Source of the DNA: Istiophorus platypterus
Lineage: Eukaryota; Chordata; Actinopteri; Istiophoriformes; Istiophoridae
NCBI GenBank assembly: GCA_016859345.1
Contig: CM029119.1
Span: 1,286,609-1,350,608, forward strand
Reading direction: 5' to 3'
DNA length: 64,000 nucleotides
Shown here: in pieces, positions 13,210 to 25,439 of the stretch
Numbering within the stretch: position 1 is the stretch's first letter
How the letters are laid out: each line of letters starts with the position of its first letter
The notes under the pieces: generated by a model
Seen by the model: the letters and a program-made list of their open reading frames with translations, nothing else
The model's database searches: none
What the model was told of the DNA's origin: nothing
Made by a program: the position numbers and the translations under genes

Positions 13210-13595
13210 TTACACCAGGCAGAGCTGATCGTGTTGAAGCCAGCTGGCATTGTGATTAGAACTATGGCATCCCTACAAAAATCAGCAGGACGACACAGAA
13301 GACGCATAAGAGGAACAAAACAACAAGGGAAGAGAGCTGGGTTCAGACAACAGATACTGATGAGGAACAGCCTGTGTCCCTTCTATCAGTGTGGGCAGTG
13401 TTAGATCGCTGGAAAATAAGATGGACAAGGTAGCTGCCCTAATGAGGAATCTGAGGGACTTCCATGATTGTAGATTTTTGTGATTCATAGAGACATGGCT
13501 ACAGGAAGACACTTATCTTGTCGCTACCATCGACAGCTTTTAGATGGTTTGGATGGACAGGAATATGTTTTTCTGATTCTGATTCTGAAAAATGC
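13210..13595 (+). mobile_element. LINE endonuclease N-terminal fragment with (GATTCT)n tail
   Basis: The plus strand reads an Arg/Lys-rich stretch (KSAGRHRRRIRG, 13284 onward), then with frame changes SLENKMDKVAALMRNLRDF and FIETWLQEDT. These correspond to the start of the APE-type endonuclease of jockey/I-group fish LINEs (consensus N-V-R-S-L-x-N-K-M-D-E-L ... F-T-E-T-W-L). An in-frame stop precedes FIETWL. The match ends near 13560 and runs directly into TTCTGATTCTGATTCTG, a tail motif common at the 3' ends of fish LINEs and SINEs. The body of the element, including the reverse transcriptase, is missing. Confidence 0.6.
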
Positions 13596-15015
13596 TGTTT
13601 CAAAGCCTTGAAGTGATAAGCAGATGCTGGATGGAGAGATACTGAAGCCTTTACTTGCCCTAAAAGTACTTACATGTAAGGACATTTTGGTCACTGATTA
13701 ATATAATCTAAGTAGAGGGCTGATTTGATCCCTACCTCCCCCTGTCCATATACCAAGGGTGTCTTTGGCAACACAATCAACCCCAAATTGTTCCAGACGG
13801 TCATGCCTGCATCTTTCATGTGAGTGTGTGTGTCTTTGGGTGAATGAGAAGCAAATTTTAAAGCACAAAAAACTGTATTTATAAATGAAGCCTTTTATGC
13901 TCCCATTGTATCACTGATAAAAGATAAAATGGAAAAATAAAATACTTATGTATTATAATACTGATACTTATGTTTATGAGTTAGCTGGTTACTATCTCGT
14001 GTGGTGTCTTTATGGATATGTATATTCATGTATATATCCCCTGAGTGCTGTCAATAATATCTACTTTGAGAATCCTGCTCTCTTTGGTTTGTCCTTTAGG
14101 AGCTAATTGTGGAATCCCTAGTTAATACTCAGTACCTACTTGGAATTTTAGGATGAATCATTACTTTAGGGGGAGGTATTGGTCAGATAATCATGAAACA
14201 ATTATTAAACTTCAAATTATGATGCACCATGTTTAGGGGGCACAAAAATAGTAAAATAGTAAGTCATGTTTAAGTAATTAGCCATTAATGAGCAGTTACC
14301 AATTAAGATTTAATCAAAAATGAATCAGTGGTTAATATACGGATTCCCAGATTGATAACTCATGATCCATTAAAAATTGTCTCCCAGTCTGTTTTCTGAT
14401 GAATCATTAATATCTTCTCTCGACCCATTTCACAGTTAGTCACTAGCAGAATAACTACTCAGTATTTTTGGTACCTTATGGTAACATGTTATCAAAAAGA
14501 AATCGAGAGACCAAAGAGACAGCTGGCATGAGCTGGAATTTTGTTTTTATTCTGTGGAATACATGTGACGCTAGTTAATTTGATATATATTTGAGTAAAA
14601 AATTCCGGAAAATATACTATGCATTTATTTATGTGTTTGTTAGGCTGTAGCACTACCACCCAAGTCTTCTGTAATTGGTTCAGTGCAATTTGTGAAACTG
14701 CTATGATTTATGTTAGAATTAATTTTGTCTTCCTTTAAGAAGGACCAGGATGAATATTTTGATTAACATTTTTTAGATTTGGAATATTGCTCCTTACATA
14801 CCAGAGTGTCTGCAGTTCATGTGTTCTGCTGTGTGTTACAGATCACCCGCCATTCTTTATCATCCTCCACCCCCAGTTTACAATTAATTCAGTCATTCAC
14901 ATTGCTAGAGGCCTACACCAAACTAAATGTTAACTTCAAGAAACACAGAAATGCATGGATGCTTCCTGTGCACCTCTGCAACCACAGAAAGAACTGCACG
15001 CACACGTGCGCGCAT
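13596..15015. other. intergenic, no gene recognised
   Basis: AT-rich, no open frame of note, no recognised repeat domain. Confidence 0.5.

Positions 15016-15058
<43 letters not shown>
15016..15058. repeat. (CA)n microsatellite
   Basis: About 21 CA units preceded by an alternating purine-pyrimidine stretch (CACACGTGCGCGCATG) that could adopt Z-DNA. Confidence 0.96.
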
Positions 15059-15060
<2 letters not shown>

Positions 15061-15335
15061 GGTGGGTAGGAAAGGAAATTCCCTTGGTGTACGCTATGCT
15101 CCTGCTATGAGTATGTGTCTGACATTAAACTTACTTGATTAGCAGCATCTGGTCCGAGGTTGGGATTTTCCTCTCACTTCAAAATTACTGGACTCTCAGT
15201 AAGATGTAATTTTGTGAAATGAACACATTTAAAATGACCTTCAATACTAGCAACTGACTTCTAATTCCCAAATTGAGTTGTTTTATTTTCCTTAATGTAA
15301 CCATTAACTAACCATTTCTTTTTACGTATATATGA

Positions 15336-15336
<1 letters not shown>

Positions 15337-15393
<57 letters not shown>
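15337..15393. repeat. compound (TA)n(TG)n microsatellite
   Basis: An AT/TA tract of about 25 bases passes directly into about 16 TG units, ending GTATACAC. Confidence 0.97.
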
Positions 15394-15396
<3 letters not shown>

Positions 15397-16965
15397 CACT
15401 GCAACAGGAAGCTGCTCTCGGGGGCTGTTGTTAGCAGCAGAGGAGCAATGTGCTGTCTATCCAAGGGATTACATTTTTTTGTTCAAGTATGATTGGCCTT
15501 CCTACTTCAGTGATGAACAGAATTTTCAGACATGTAGCATGATGAAAATTAACATGAAAACTTACCAATGTCATAATGTTCTTGTTTTATGATATATCAC
15601 ACTTTCTCTCTCTTTCTCTCTCTCTATATCTGTGTGTGTTTATGTGTCTGTGTATCTCATCCATCCACAGTGTGAGGCCCCTGGTGACTGGTGTCCAAAA
15701 CTGTGGTCATACCAGGCAAAGCTCAGATTGACAGAAAGTTGCGTATGTTAAAGGATGGACAGACCATGTTAGGAAAGGTCTCTCTCGTGCTACATTGATC
15801 CTCCATTATTAAAGCCATGCCATGACACATGGGCAACGTTTATGGCAGAGGATGTTCCTTGTCACCCATTATTTTACCAATATTGATTTTGTCTTGACAT
15901 TAAAATGCTTCTCCTTTCTTCACTGTCTCTCTCTCTGCTGCCACTGGACAAAGGAATTAAGACCTTGGTCTATCTACATGTTTATTTCACTGTTTTTAAA
16001 TCCTAATTATATGTGTCTATTTCACATTTACTTGTTTTTCTTTTATGTCCTTATATTTACTCTTTTTCATGTCTTAAGAAAGCGCTTTAAATTATATAGT
16101 AGTTCAAATGTTCAGTGTGGCGGAGGCTTGTATTTTGACGATCACTGCCCATACTGAAATTTATCTTTGAATGAATTATCAGCTATTTATTATTCTTTTA
16201 ATAACAGCTGTATATATTAACAAAAATAAAAACTCAGATATTTTATAAAGACAACAAAGGTATACTATATAGATTTTATAAAACAAAAAAGTCCCTAAAC
16301 TACCTGTTAAAACGTAGAATTTTCCTTATCATGGCAAAACATACAAATTCTACATGTATGTATTTTTAATCCCATAAAAATATGTTAGCAATACCATAGA
16401 AAGTATGTGTACATGAAGAAGCGTTACAATGAACTATACCTTTCAAAATAAAATCCTCTGCAAAATCCTGGAAAAAATGGATTTTGCAGGAATTTATAAT
16501 GCACTGTTGATAACTTAGCACTACAACTTACACACTGCTGCACATGTCAAGGTGTTCATGCACTCAGTTGTAGACTGCTGTCTGTGATTGCCTTCGTGAT
16601 CAATATGTGGAGGGCAGTTCCATTAGAAGACAGCAGGGTAAAGAGTGTTTTGTTCCAGAATGTATACAGCTCAGTCTGTAATCAGAGGTCTCTGTGACAG
16701 TGACACGAGTATGTTCTGTACTAGACAGTGTTAGATCACCATTCCTAGTGTCTAACTCCTGAGTCATGGATCAACTCTGTCAACTTCACAAATGTATGTC
16801 TTCAGACAGACCTCTGAGCAGATAAAACCTGACTTGATTTCCTTTTCAATGCAAGTAAACAATGATGAGTTATTGGAGGTTATTAGTGACACACAACCAT
16901 GGTGACCAAAAAAATGCAAAATATAAAAATGCTCTATGAACTGCAAACAGCCCTCTTCACAGACA
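15394..16965. other. intergenic, no gene recognised
   Basis: Noncoding AT-rich sequence. A short CT-rich run lies at about 15605-15625. Frames here (for example 15822-16157) are T-rich and hydrophobic with no recognised domain. Confidence 0.45.

Positions 16966-16997
<32 letters not shown>
16966..16997. repeat. (CA)n microsatellite
   Basis: About 16 CA units. Confidence 0.95.
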
Positions 16998-17000
<3 letters not shown>

Positions 17001-17074
17001 CACAGAATGGTGCACTGGAAGGGTTGTATGTATTATGACCTAATGCGTCACAGATAGAGAGGCTCTCTATTCTC

Positions 17075-17715
17075 ATCCCAGTTCCCATCTCTTTCCCTCC
17101 ATTCTTTTCCTCTCTCATATCATCACTTCTCTTCCTCTACTGACCTCTCCTCCTTTTCTCTTCCTTCTACCCTTTTCTTTCGATTTGTCATCTCCTCTCC
17201 ACTTTATTTCCTCCTCAGAATTCTTCTTGTCTCCTACTCCATTTCATTGCCACCTTAATGTCATCTTTTCCTCTATTTTGTTGCCACCCTCATCTTTTCT
17301 TATTCTTTCTTCTCTCCCTCTCTCTTTCATCCTGCTGTTCCTCTCATTTATTCTCTCTTCTCTCTACCTCTCCTCTTCAATTTTTGCCTTTGTTCCTCCT
17401 TCTTTCTTCTTCTATTCCCCTCTCCATATCTCTCTGTTGCTGTTTTCCTCCTTCTTTCACTTTTGCCCTCTACTTCTGTCCTTCTGTCCATGATTTCATC
17501 TCATCCATTTCTCTCTTCCCCTCCTCCTTCCCCTGCATCCTTTCATTTCCTCAACCCTCCATTCTCCCTCTGTCACCTTCATTCCCTATCTTTTCTTTTA
17601 ACTTTTCTCTCCTTTTAATCTCGACTTCCATGCTCTGCTCCTCTTTTTTCTTCTACTGCCCTCTTTTCCTTCTTCAATCTCCTCTCCGTCTTTCCTGTCC
17701 TTTCTTCCTACACAC
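17075..17715. repeat. long polypyrimidine (C/T-rich) tract
   Basis: For about 640 bases the plus strand is overwhelmingly C and T in irregular TTCTCC/CCTCTT-type words, with rare purines and no fixed repeat unit. The two overlapping Ser/Leu/Phe-rich frames (17185-17731) come from this composition and are not genes. Such tracts can form triplex (H-DNA) structures. It lies just upstream of the CA array and about 0.8 kb before a polypurine array. Confidence 0.85.
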
Positions 17716-17756
17716 TTTAGTGCGAGTCTGACAAAGAATACTCATATCATCCTAGC

Positions 17757-17781
17757 AATCACACACACAGACACACAGACA

Positions 17782-17849
<68 letters not shown>
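17757..17849. repeat. (CA)n microsatellite
   Basis: A 93-base CA array, imperfect for the first 30 bases (CAGACACA units) and pure after that. Confidence 0.97.
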
Positions 17850-17851
<2 letters not shown>

Positions 17852-18516
17852 AGGACATTGCAAATGCACCTATTGCATCCCACACATACTGTGTATCTGA
17901 CACCTAGCTGTGATGAATGTGTGACCTCTGCTCTCCAATTCTCTTGATGCCCAAATCTTAAAGCAAGTTCATCTTTAATTACCAGTTAACATGCAAATAA
18001 CACACACAAAGATATACATAATCATACACAGAAAAGTAAAAAAAAGTTCACTTTTAATAACCACTGCTGCTGATGAATCTAATATAGGCCTACCAACCCC
18101 CTGCCTAGCACACACATCTCATTCATGAGTGATTACATTATGTCTACTCACTAATGATGCTGGTGAGTCTCGTGTTTCCTTCTGGATAAAAATGATAGGA
18201 AACCATACCTGCCTCAATGCTTTAATGCTGTTAAAGCAGCGTAGGAGAAGCTCATCCACTCCCTGCTTTCATTTAGATAGTGATGAGTTGTAGGAAGGAG
18301 GGGGCTGGGGGAGGTTAGACATCATTATCAGATATTATTATCAGATGGCCAATGTGTGTAGTTTAGATAACAGAAGAGAAGTGGGTGGGTGGGGGGTGGT
18401 CTTAATGTTGTGACAACAGAGTAGGAGTGAATTAGACAGGGCCCTAACCTCCAGGCTGATAATAGTGCTCATAATTGAATGCCATTCAGTTGTACAGACA
18501 CTAGTTAAACAACTAG
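17850..18516. other. intergenic between two simple-sequence arrays
   Basis: No gene or named repeat is recognised between the CA array and the AGAGA array. A short G-rich patch (GGGTGGGTGGGGGGTGG) lies at about 18381-18399. Confidence 0.45.
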
Positions 18517-18681
18517 CAGAGAAGAGAAGAGAAGCGAAGAGAAGAGAAGAGAAGAGAAGAGAAGAGAAGAGAAGAGAAGAGAAGAGAAGGGAAGGGAAGA
18601 GAAGAGAAGAGAAGAGAAGAGAAGAGAAGAGAAGAGAAGAGAAGAGAAGAAGAGAAGAGAAGAGAAGAGAAGAGAAGAGAA
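18517..18681. repeat. (AGAGA)n pentanucleotide array
   Basis: About 33 copies of a five-base AGAGA unit, all purine on the plus strand. There are a few variants (GAAGCG and GAAGGG units near 18532 and 18588-18595) and one phase slip near 18648. Frames on both strands across it (Arg-Glu-Lys or Leu-Phe-Ser repeats) are artefacts. It is a tandem satellite-like array with no spacers, so it is not CRISPR. Confidence 0.97.
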
Positions 18682-21600
18682 TTTCTTCTTTCATAAAAAT
18701 ATATCAACATAATGTAGTATGAGCAAGCATTGGTTAAACTCACAGAACTGTATAACTCAGTTTTTTTTAAATTCTATTGCACATTCAAGTTTCCAAAGAT
18801 ACCAAAATGTATGACTGGAATTAAAGTAAATACAGTATAGACAACATGATGCACAAGACATCTAGAATAACTAAATATGGGCATATCGATGCTTGCAAGC
18901 TGGTGAGTTGAATCTGTAAGGCTCTTTTGTACAAGTGGTATTTAAAAAGTAACTGTTATGGAAGTAAAAACTTAAATGGCCCGACTTCAGAATTTGACTG
19001 TTCATCCTGCTGCTCATCACTTAACCTAAAATGTAACTTCTTGAACTTGTTAGTAATAGAATAGGTTAAACTGATACATCTTTTACACCATCAAAACCAG
19101 AATCAGAAGACAAAATTTATAACCCTGAATGAAATTGTCTGTTACACTAGCCTCTGAAACTCAATGCAATCACTCATTGAAAGTTTTTTTCAGCAATCTT
19201 TTCCACCAGAATCTGAAACCTTTCATGATTTTAACAATTAAATTTATTAGCCTGCAAGAAAAACTACGGTTCCCATAATGTTATACCAGCACACATAGGG
19301 AGCACCCATAATGTGTAATTGCAAAAAACACATCACACATTCATCCCTCTTTGTCCTGCAGTTGTTATAGCCTTATGGATTTGCTGCAGTACCGCTATCC
19401 ACCTCTGCTGCAAAGTTTGTGAAATTTAACAGAAAAGGGGCTTGTGGAATGTTGTTTGTTTGAAATCTAGTAAGGAATATTAAATAAACCACAATATTAA
19501 ATTGTTTTTTCCATCTTTGTCTAAAGATACATAGTGAACCACACAATGTACTGCTTAGCATGGCTATGTTTTTGAATGAGGGATTCTTAAGTGGATTCCA
19601 AGCTTCTTGCTCTGTAAACACCTTAGCAAACATGCAAACTTCTATAATTATGTAATTATGTAACCAGTCTGTGGACCTAGTGTATGCCTCTCGAAATTTG
19701 AATCATCGGGGTGGTTTAAGATTGACATATTTGTTCATGGGAACACTGACCCAATCAATCCCTTTTCTACCGCCCTCCAAAACACACTGATATTTAGATA
19801 ACAGCATATTCCTACAGCTTGTTGCAGATAGTGTTGACACAATGACAGAGCCCTTACTTCTGGAAGGGAACATCGAATTTCTAGTTTCACTTCAGCACTT
19901 CATACAAACACCATTGATATTATGTAGTATTAGCTTAAAGTATCAGGTTTCATAGGTTTTAATCTAAAAATACTGGGAGCTACCTTATAAAAATCTAGCA
20001 AGCAATTTAAAGATCTTTTATTACAACTACAGTTCATATTTCCAGGAATATATATAAAAAATTGTCTCTCTAGTCTTTTCTTCGCATGTGGCATTTTTTG
20101 TTAATTTTATGCTGCTAAAGGTTCTTTCACACACAGTTGGATGCCCACAGCTACCAAGAATCTCAGTAAACCTTTTCAGTACTGACTTATATAAATTCAA
20201 AAATACTGCTGTTGTTCTTAAATAACTGCTTCATCTTAAAGCCTGCACACATTAGTATCATATCAATTAATCTTTCTGTGGCAATTAACCAACATTAACT
20301 TTTTGCCTTGTGTAAATCTCATCCTCCATGCCAAATCAAGAAAAACAAATCCCCCTGCACCTGCGTCTTGTCATAAAGGAACCAGAATTATACCATTTAT
20401 TGGATTTCAATGCCACTGGAGGATGGCTAGAAAACCACAACACTGGAATTGAGCAGAACTTGATCCAGCTGTCTTTACGCTCTTTAGCAGGTTTTAATTG
20501 GTGGGGAACAGGAGAGAGATGTGCAGCAAAAACATCATTACAGGTTTAAACTACCACAACAGGGTATTGCTAAGATTTAATTACACAAGCCTATTGTTCA
20601 ATTTGCCCCTCAATGCTTTAATTAAGTAAAAAAAGGGAGTGTTAGGGTTCAGGTTTCAGGCTCATCTGGGCAAGGGAGGAGAGAGTCTCCCCAGTGAAGT
20701 TCATATAATATCACACAGTGGAGATCAAATGGATTTGTCACTGTTTGACTAATGACAGGGAAGAAGAATAAACCCTTTTAGAAAATCATCAAGAATCCCT
20801 CTGTCTCTGCTGATAGTTTTGTGTGTTGTGTTTCTGCTGTAGAGAGGCCTCGGAGCTGATGTAGATTTGTTTCATGTTATATTGAATTGTGCAGATGATG
20901 TGATCTGAGGTTGATGGACTCCAAAAATAGAAATATCTCTTCCTCTCCTTAGGATAAAGGATGTGCAGAAATACCTAGAACAATTTCCCTTATTAGTTTT
21001 GTAGTTGTTCAATCTCTATTCCTTTTTGACAAACACTATTCTTTAATCTGCATTTAAGAAACATTGAAGTTGTAATTTCACTGAGGAAGTAATAGGGAAA
21101 CTTGTGATAAACAAAATAAAATAAAATCTCTGGGAAAAGATAGAATGTGGAAGATTCTATATACACTATTCTGTCTTTCTGTCTGTATATGTTAATGTGT
21201 ATTCCATAACCATTAGTTGTTTAAGATGTTATTATGAATTCTGTCAGTGTATTTCCATCTTTTTGAAACTCTGAAACTCTTTGAGACTGTATCTTATGAA
21301 GCACATTGTATCTGCTACCAATCCTCTGACCTATTTATGGATGTAGCTACAGACACAAATGGCTGTGAGTCCATTGGACTAAAATTCCCATATCTTTCTC
21401 CTTGACACACCCAATTGGATTGACAATACATTTTCTCCTCAATGATTTGGAGGCTGCTGTGAAAATCTATTCGGTTTATCTGAGCATACTTTTGCCTCAT
21501 TCAGTCAACCATATTTGCTCTAACATGCATCTTAAATTTTGATGTACAGATGATTTTATGTGTTTATCGTATGACTATTCATGATATTCATTTTAGATTC

Positions 21601-22349
21601 CTCAGCAACAGCCAATCTAATGACTTTACAAAGACAAGATGTTGTTCTGTCCTTTATCAGATCTGTGACACATCCCAGAATAGCCATGTAAAGCAGGATG
21701 AATTGTCTCCATTCCCAAAACTTAGATGAGGTCTTTGAATGCAACTCCTCAGTCTTTTCATGTTGGCCATCTTCCATTGTCACATGCAGATGGATAGCAT
21801 GACATTCTCTTAATGTCCTGTGGCCCCAAATAGGCCAGATCAATACCTATTTTCCATATCTTACGCTAGAAGGGGTCATGCCTTGTAGAAATGATTAGGT
21901 CCTTATGCTTAAAAAGTTATGCCAACTAAGAAATGTCTCTCTTTCAGCAAAATCAGCTTTGCAAGAATTTTTGATGCAGAGCAATTTTAGGATAAAAACT
22001 AAAGAACTTAATCATTCTTTGCTCTGTCCTGAAGTATTCATAGTCAGGGCTGAGGTGTGTCTCTTTGTCTTACTGCTGTGGACACATGTCCTGCTGGATC
22101 AATAACCCTCTGGTCATAATTTATCAGCAATCAATACCTCAGGCCTTTATAGCAGGGCTTTTGGAAACCTTTATTTTACCTTGGTTAGGATCCTTGTTTT
22201 TCACAACTGGTCTGATCTATATTCAGGCATACACATTTTTATCTGGAAGCTGAACAATCACAATCTTATACTACAAAAAAGTGGTTTAAGGGCAGCTCAA
22301 TGACGTTTTAATTAATGTGCAAGACAAAATCAAACTGTACTAGATTGTT
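18682..22349. other. intergenic, no gene recognised
   Basis: 3.7 kb of AT-rich sequence. A possible LINE/SINE tail-like phrase (CCAGAATCAGAAG) occurs at about 19097. The frames at 19373-19633, 20328-20549, 21315-21843 and 21905-22253 show no recognised domain, signal or splice context. Confidence 0.45.
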
Positions 22350-22706
22350 GTGGATGTGAATGTAAAATGGTTAAATGGACTGTACAGGGCTTCTCTAGTC
22401 TTCTCAACCACTCCAAGGGCTTTACACTACATTCCACATTCACCCATTCACACACACATACATCCCATGTACACATATTGTTTTGCATTGAAACACACAC
22501 TTGCACATACTGATGGCACAGCCATTATGGGCAATATGGGGGTCAGTATCTTTAACATTGGAGATTGACCGGAGAAGCCAGAGACTGATATGTGGATTCG
22601 GGTTCAGTTTATTCAACATACGGACTGGAGGAACTGTGGATCAAACCCCTGACCTTCCAATTAGTGGACAACACCTTCTACAACCTGAACCACAGCTGCT
22701 CTTCTA
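22350..22706 (+). repeat. teleost interspersed repeat, nonautonomous
   Basis: The order of landmarks matches a repeat that I recall as very common in teleosts: GTAAAATGG...TGGACTGTA, TCTCTAGTCTTCTCAACCAC, GGCTTTACACTACATT, CACATTCACCCATTCACACAC, a CTGATGGCACAGCC block, and an end around GATCAAACCCCTGACCTTCC ... ACCTGAACCACAGC. The last part resembles a tRNA-derived B-box region. It has no coding capacity. The family name is not assigned. Confidence 0.6.
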
Positions 22707-23837
22707 AAATATGAATTTGTGATTTAAATTATGTATCATTGTTTAGAGGGGAAAATTGAGTGGAAAGAAGGACTTTTTTCTGTTCATGTTATTTAATCCT
22801 TTCTTTAACTGTATGTGTACCAGTACCTCTAAAAATCTCTGACTAACATGACCCTTGCTTAGAAAGGTTTGATGAAGAAGTAACTGTAACTATCTCTCAA
22901 TAAACAACAGTTTATCGATCAATCAAGCACCTCTGTACAGCATTTCAAGCTATGGTGCAGCTTCCCAGTTATAGAAGAGGTTTTGGTTTTTGTCTCTGTA
23001 TGGACACAATGATACCAAACCTGGTAACATCACATTTACAACAAGACTTCATTTGGTTGCTCACAGACACAACTGTTGCTCACTATTAAATAAGTCCAGT
23101 ATGTAACTCCCCCTATAAAACAAACGGTCATTTTAACTTTTCTAAAAATGTACAGATTAAACCAAGACACAGCACGCTAATTAGTGATCTTCAGGGGTGT
23201 TCATAGGTTTATTTCTTAACTTTGGACACCCTCAAGCTGGCTGTTTCCCACTGCTTCTAGTAGTTGTGCTAACCATGTCCTGACTCCAGCGCCGTACTTA
23301 ACACACAGATATAAGATTAATATTGACACTCTCTGAAAGGAAGAGAGTGAACTTTTAATGACACACTGACATTTTGGAAATATTGGATTTTGTTTTGTTT
23401 TTTTTAGCATATAGCCAGATGAAAATTAGCCCTCTAGGCATTTACAGTTTCTCATTTTTGATCGTTGATCGTTGATCACTGTCCCATTCAAATGAACCAA
23501 TCAAATAAAGATACATTTGCCATTTTGCCCATGGACAAAAGAAAACATCCATTTAGGACAGCTACAGAGATCTGTGAGCCTTTTTGATTCATTCATCAAG
23601 CTGGTATTGTGTGTTACAATTTTCGTACAATCCGGTGAATTTACCATTTATATGCAAACCTACTAAATATGACTTATTTCTTTAAATAATCTCAATTAGT
23701 TCAAAAATAATTTCTCATTTAATATACATCTTGTATAAACAGCAATTGGTGTTTATGTACAGGTTTGTTTCAATGGCTTTATATGGTTTTTGGTTTTCTC
23801 AAACCTTGGGAAGCATTGCTTATGTTTATGTTTATAC

Positions 23838-23935
23838 TGGTAAGTCAAGTCAGTTTTATTTATATAGCCCAAAATGACGAATATGTCTGACAGGGCTTTA
23901 CAATCTGTATAACATATGGCACTCTATACTTTGAG
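23838..23935 (+). repeat. short interspersed repeat end
   Basis: GTCAAGTCAGTTTTATTTA TATAGCCC followed by GACAGGGCTTTACAAT is a phrase recurring at the ends of teleost SINE-like or nonautonomous elements. Only about 100 bases are recognisable. Confidence 0.45.
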
Positions 23936-24179
23936 CCTCTATTCAAAAAATGTTAAAAAACAAAATAAACTAAAGAAGAAAATCTGCATTTGCCGAAGAA
24001 AATGCGAGTCATTGGTGCATCTACTGCAGTTGGTTCTAGCGATTTATGTCAAGAAAGGATGTTGTCACAGTTAAAGCTATGGACATAAACATATAAAAGA
24101 TATATAGTTATAAAGGTATTGGCCAAATAAGACATCAATAACTGACCACTACCATTTCACCAGTGGTCAGTGTTTGTCA

Positions 24180-25140
24180 AATTAATTTCTGTTACCTTTA
24201 AAGTTTTTGATATATTACGATTTTATGCATGCCTAACTAAAAAAAAATTATGAATCATTAATTGTTTAGAGATATCAACAAGCTGTTTAAAAGCAATCAT
24301 GGTCTAGTCATGCTTGACATTTTAAAAACGGAGTCTTGTGTGTACCCTTTGACCAAATTTGGTTGCAATCAGATGAAACAGTCACGAGTTATAGCAGATT
24401 GAATTGATATGACCACAACCAAAAAAGTTTTTCAGCCAATCATATAAAAACAATACATCATATCTCAAATCCAACATTTTGAGTATTCAGGGTTGTCCTG
24501 ATATAGTATGTACCAAGTGTGGTTAGGCTTGGATAACTGTTGTAGGATACAGAGTCAAAAGAATGTCTAGCAAAAAAATCAAAACAGCAGAAAAATCAAA
24601 ACAGCTTTTGATTACATGAAGCATGTCACTAGCAGTCAGCCATCTCTAAATTTTCAATCCTATAGACTTAACAGTTTTTTGAAATGTTAGTGATCGCATG
24701 AGCTCAACATTAAAAAAATATAACTAATTAAGTATAAGACACAACAACAGGCTGTGTAAAAGCTAATATGGCCCAGTCATACTTGATATTTAAAAAGGGG
24801 TACCCTTTTTCTAGCCATTAATATCTAGGAGGTGTAGTGATTTGTATGAAGAAATTTTTGTTGTTTTACCTTAGCACACCCCAATAGTAAAACTACATTA
24901 AACTTGGCAGACTTGTTTGTGGTCTCAGTCTGTACTGTTGATTTATGATATCTTGGGATATTTCACACTGTGGACAGTGTCCGGGATCATCTAAATGATG
25001 ACCCTTGGATGAAAGATGTAGGATATGGAGTCAAAAGTGTGTCTAGAAAAGAAATTCAAAGAGGCGGAGAAAGTTCTATGATGCAATAGACTGTGGCTTA
25101 TATGAATCCATACACACAACAATATTTCGTGGATGTCTCT
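24180..25140. repeat. diverged direct duplication, unit about 480 bases
   Basis: Two landmarks recur at the same spacing. ACAAGCTGTTTAAAAGCAAT...TCATGCTTGACATTT at about 24278-24322 matches ACAGGCTGTGTAAAAGCTAA...TCATACTTGATATTT at about 24745-24792. TGTAGGATACAGAGTCAAAA at about 24541 matches TGTAGGATATGGAGTCAAAA at about 25017. Both pairs are about 470-480 bases apart, so the region is two imperfect head-to-tail copies. Divergence is substantial and there is no open frame. I cannot name the family. Confidence 0.6.
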
Positions 25141-25439
25141 CAATTTCCAAAATATTAGCCTAACTATGCAATATTTGCAATATTTGTAAATTTCTCACTG
25201 AATCGTTGTGTTACCACTTCCATTGTTGATTATGTGAAGCAGTCTAATATATTATAATATTTTAGATGTCCACTATGTTTCATAATATTTTGCTCTTTCC
25301 AATAGAATACCATATCAAAAATTAATTAAATAATTCATATGAAATCAATCATTGCAGATACCTGTACCAAGTAATAGAACAAATCCTAAGCATGTTTAAC
25401 ATTTTAGCTTTGAACCATGTTTATATTTTCAAGTGTGTA

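Noticed and set aside
17185..17731. Two overlapping Ser/Leu/Phe-rich frames, up to 157 codons
   Set aside because: Explained by the polypyrimidine composition, which removes stop codons; no domain or start context.
18341..18743. Frames with Arg-Glu-Lys or Leu-Phe-Ser repeats
   Set aside because: Products of the AGAGA array. The array has no spacers, so it is not CRISPR either.
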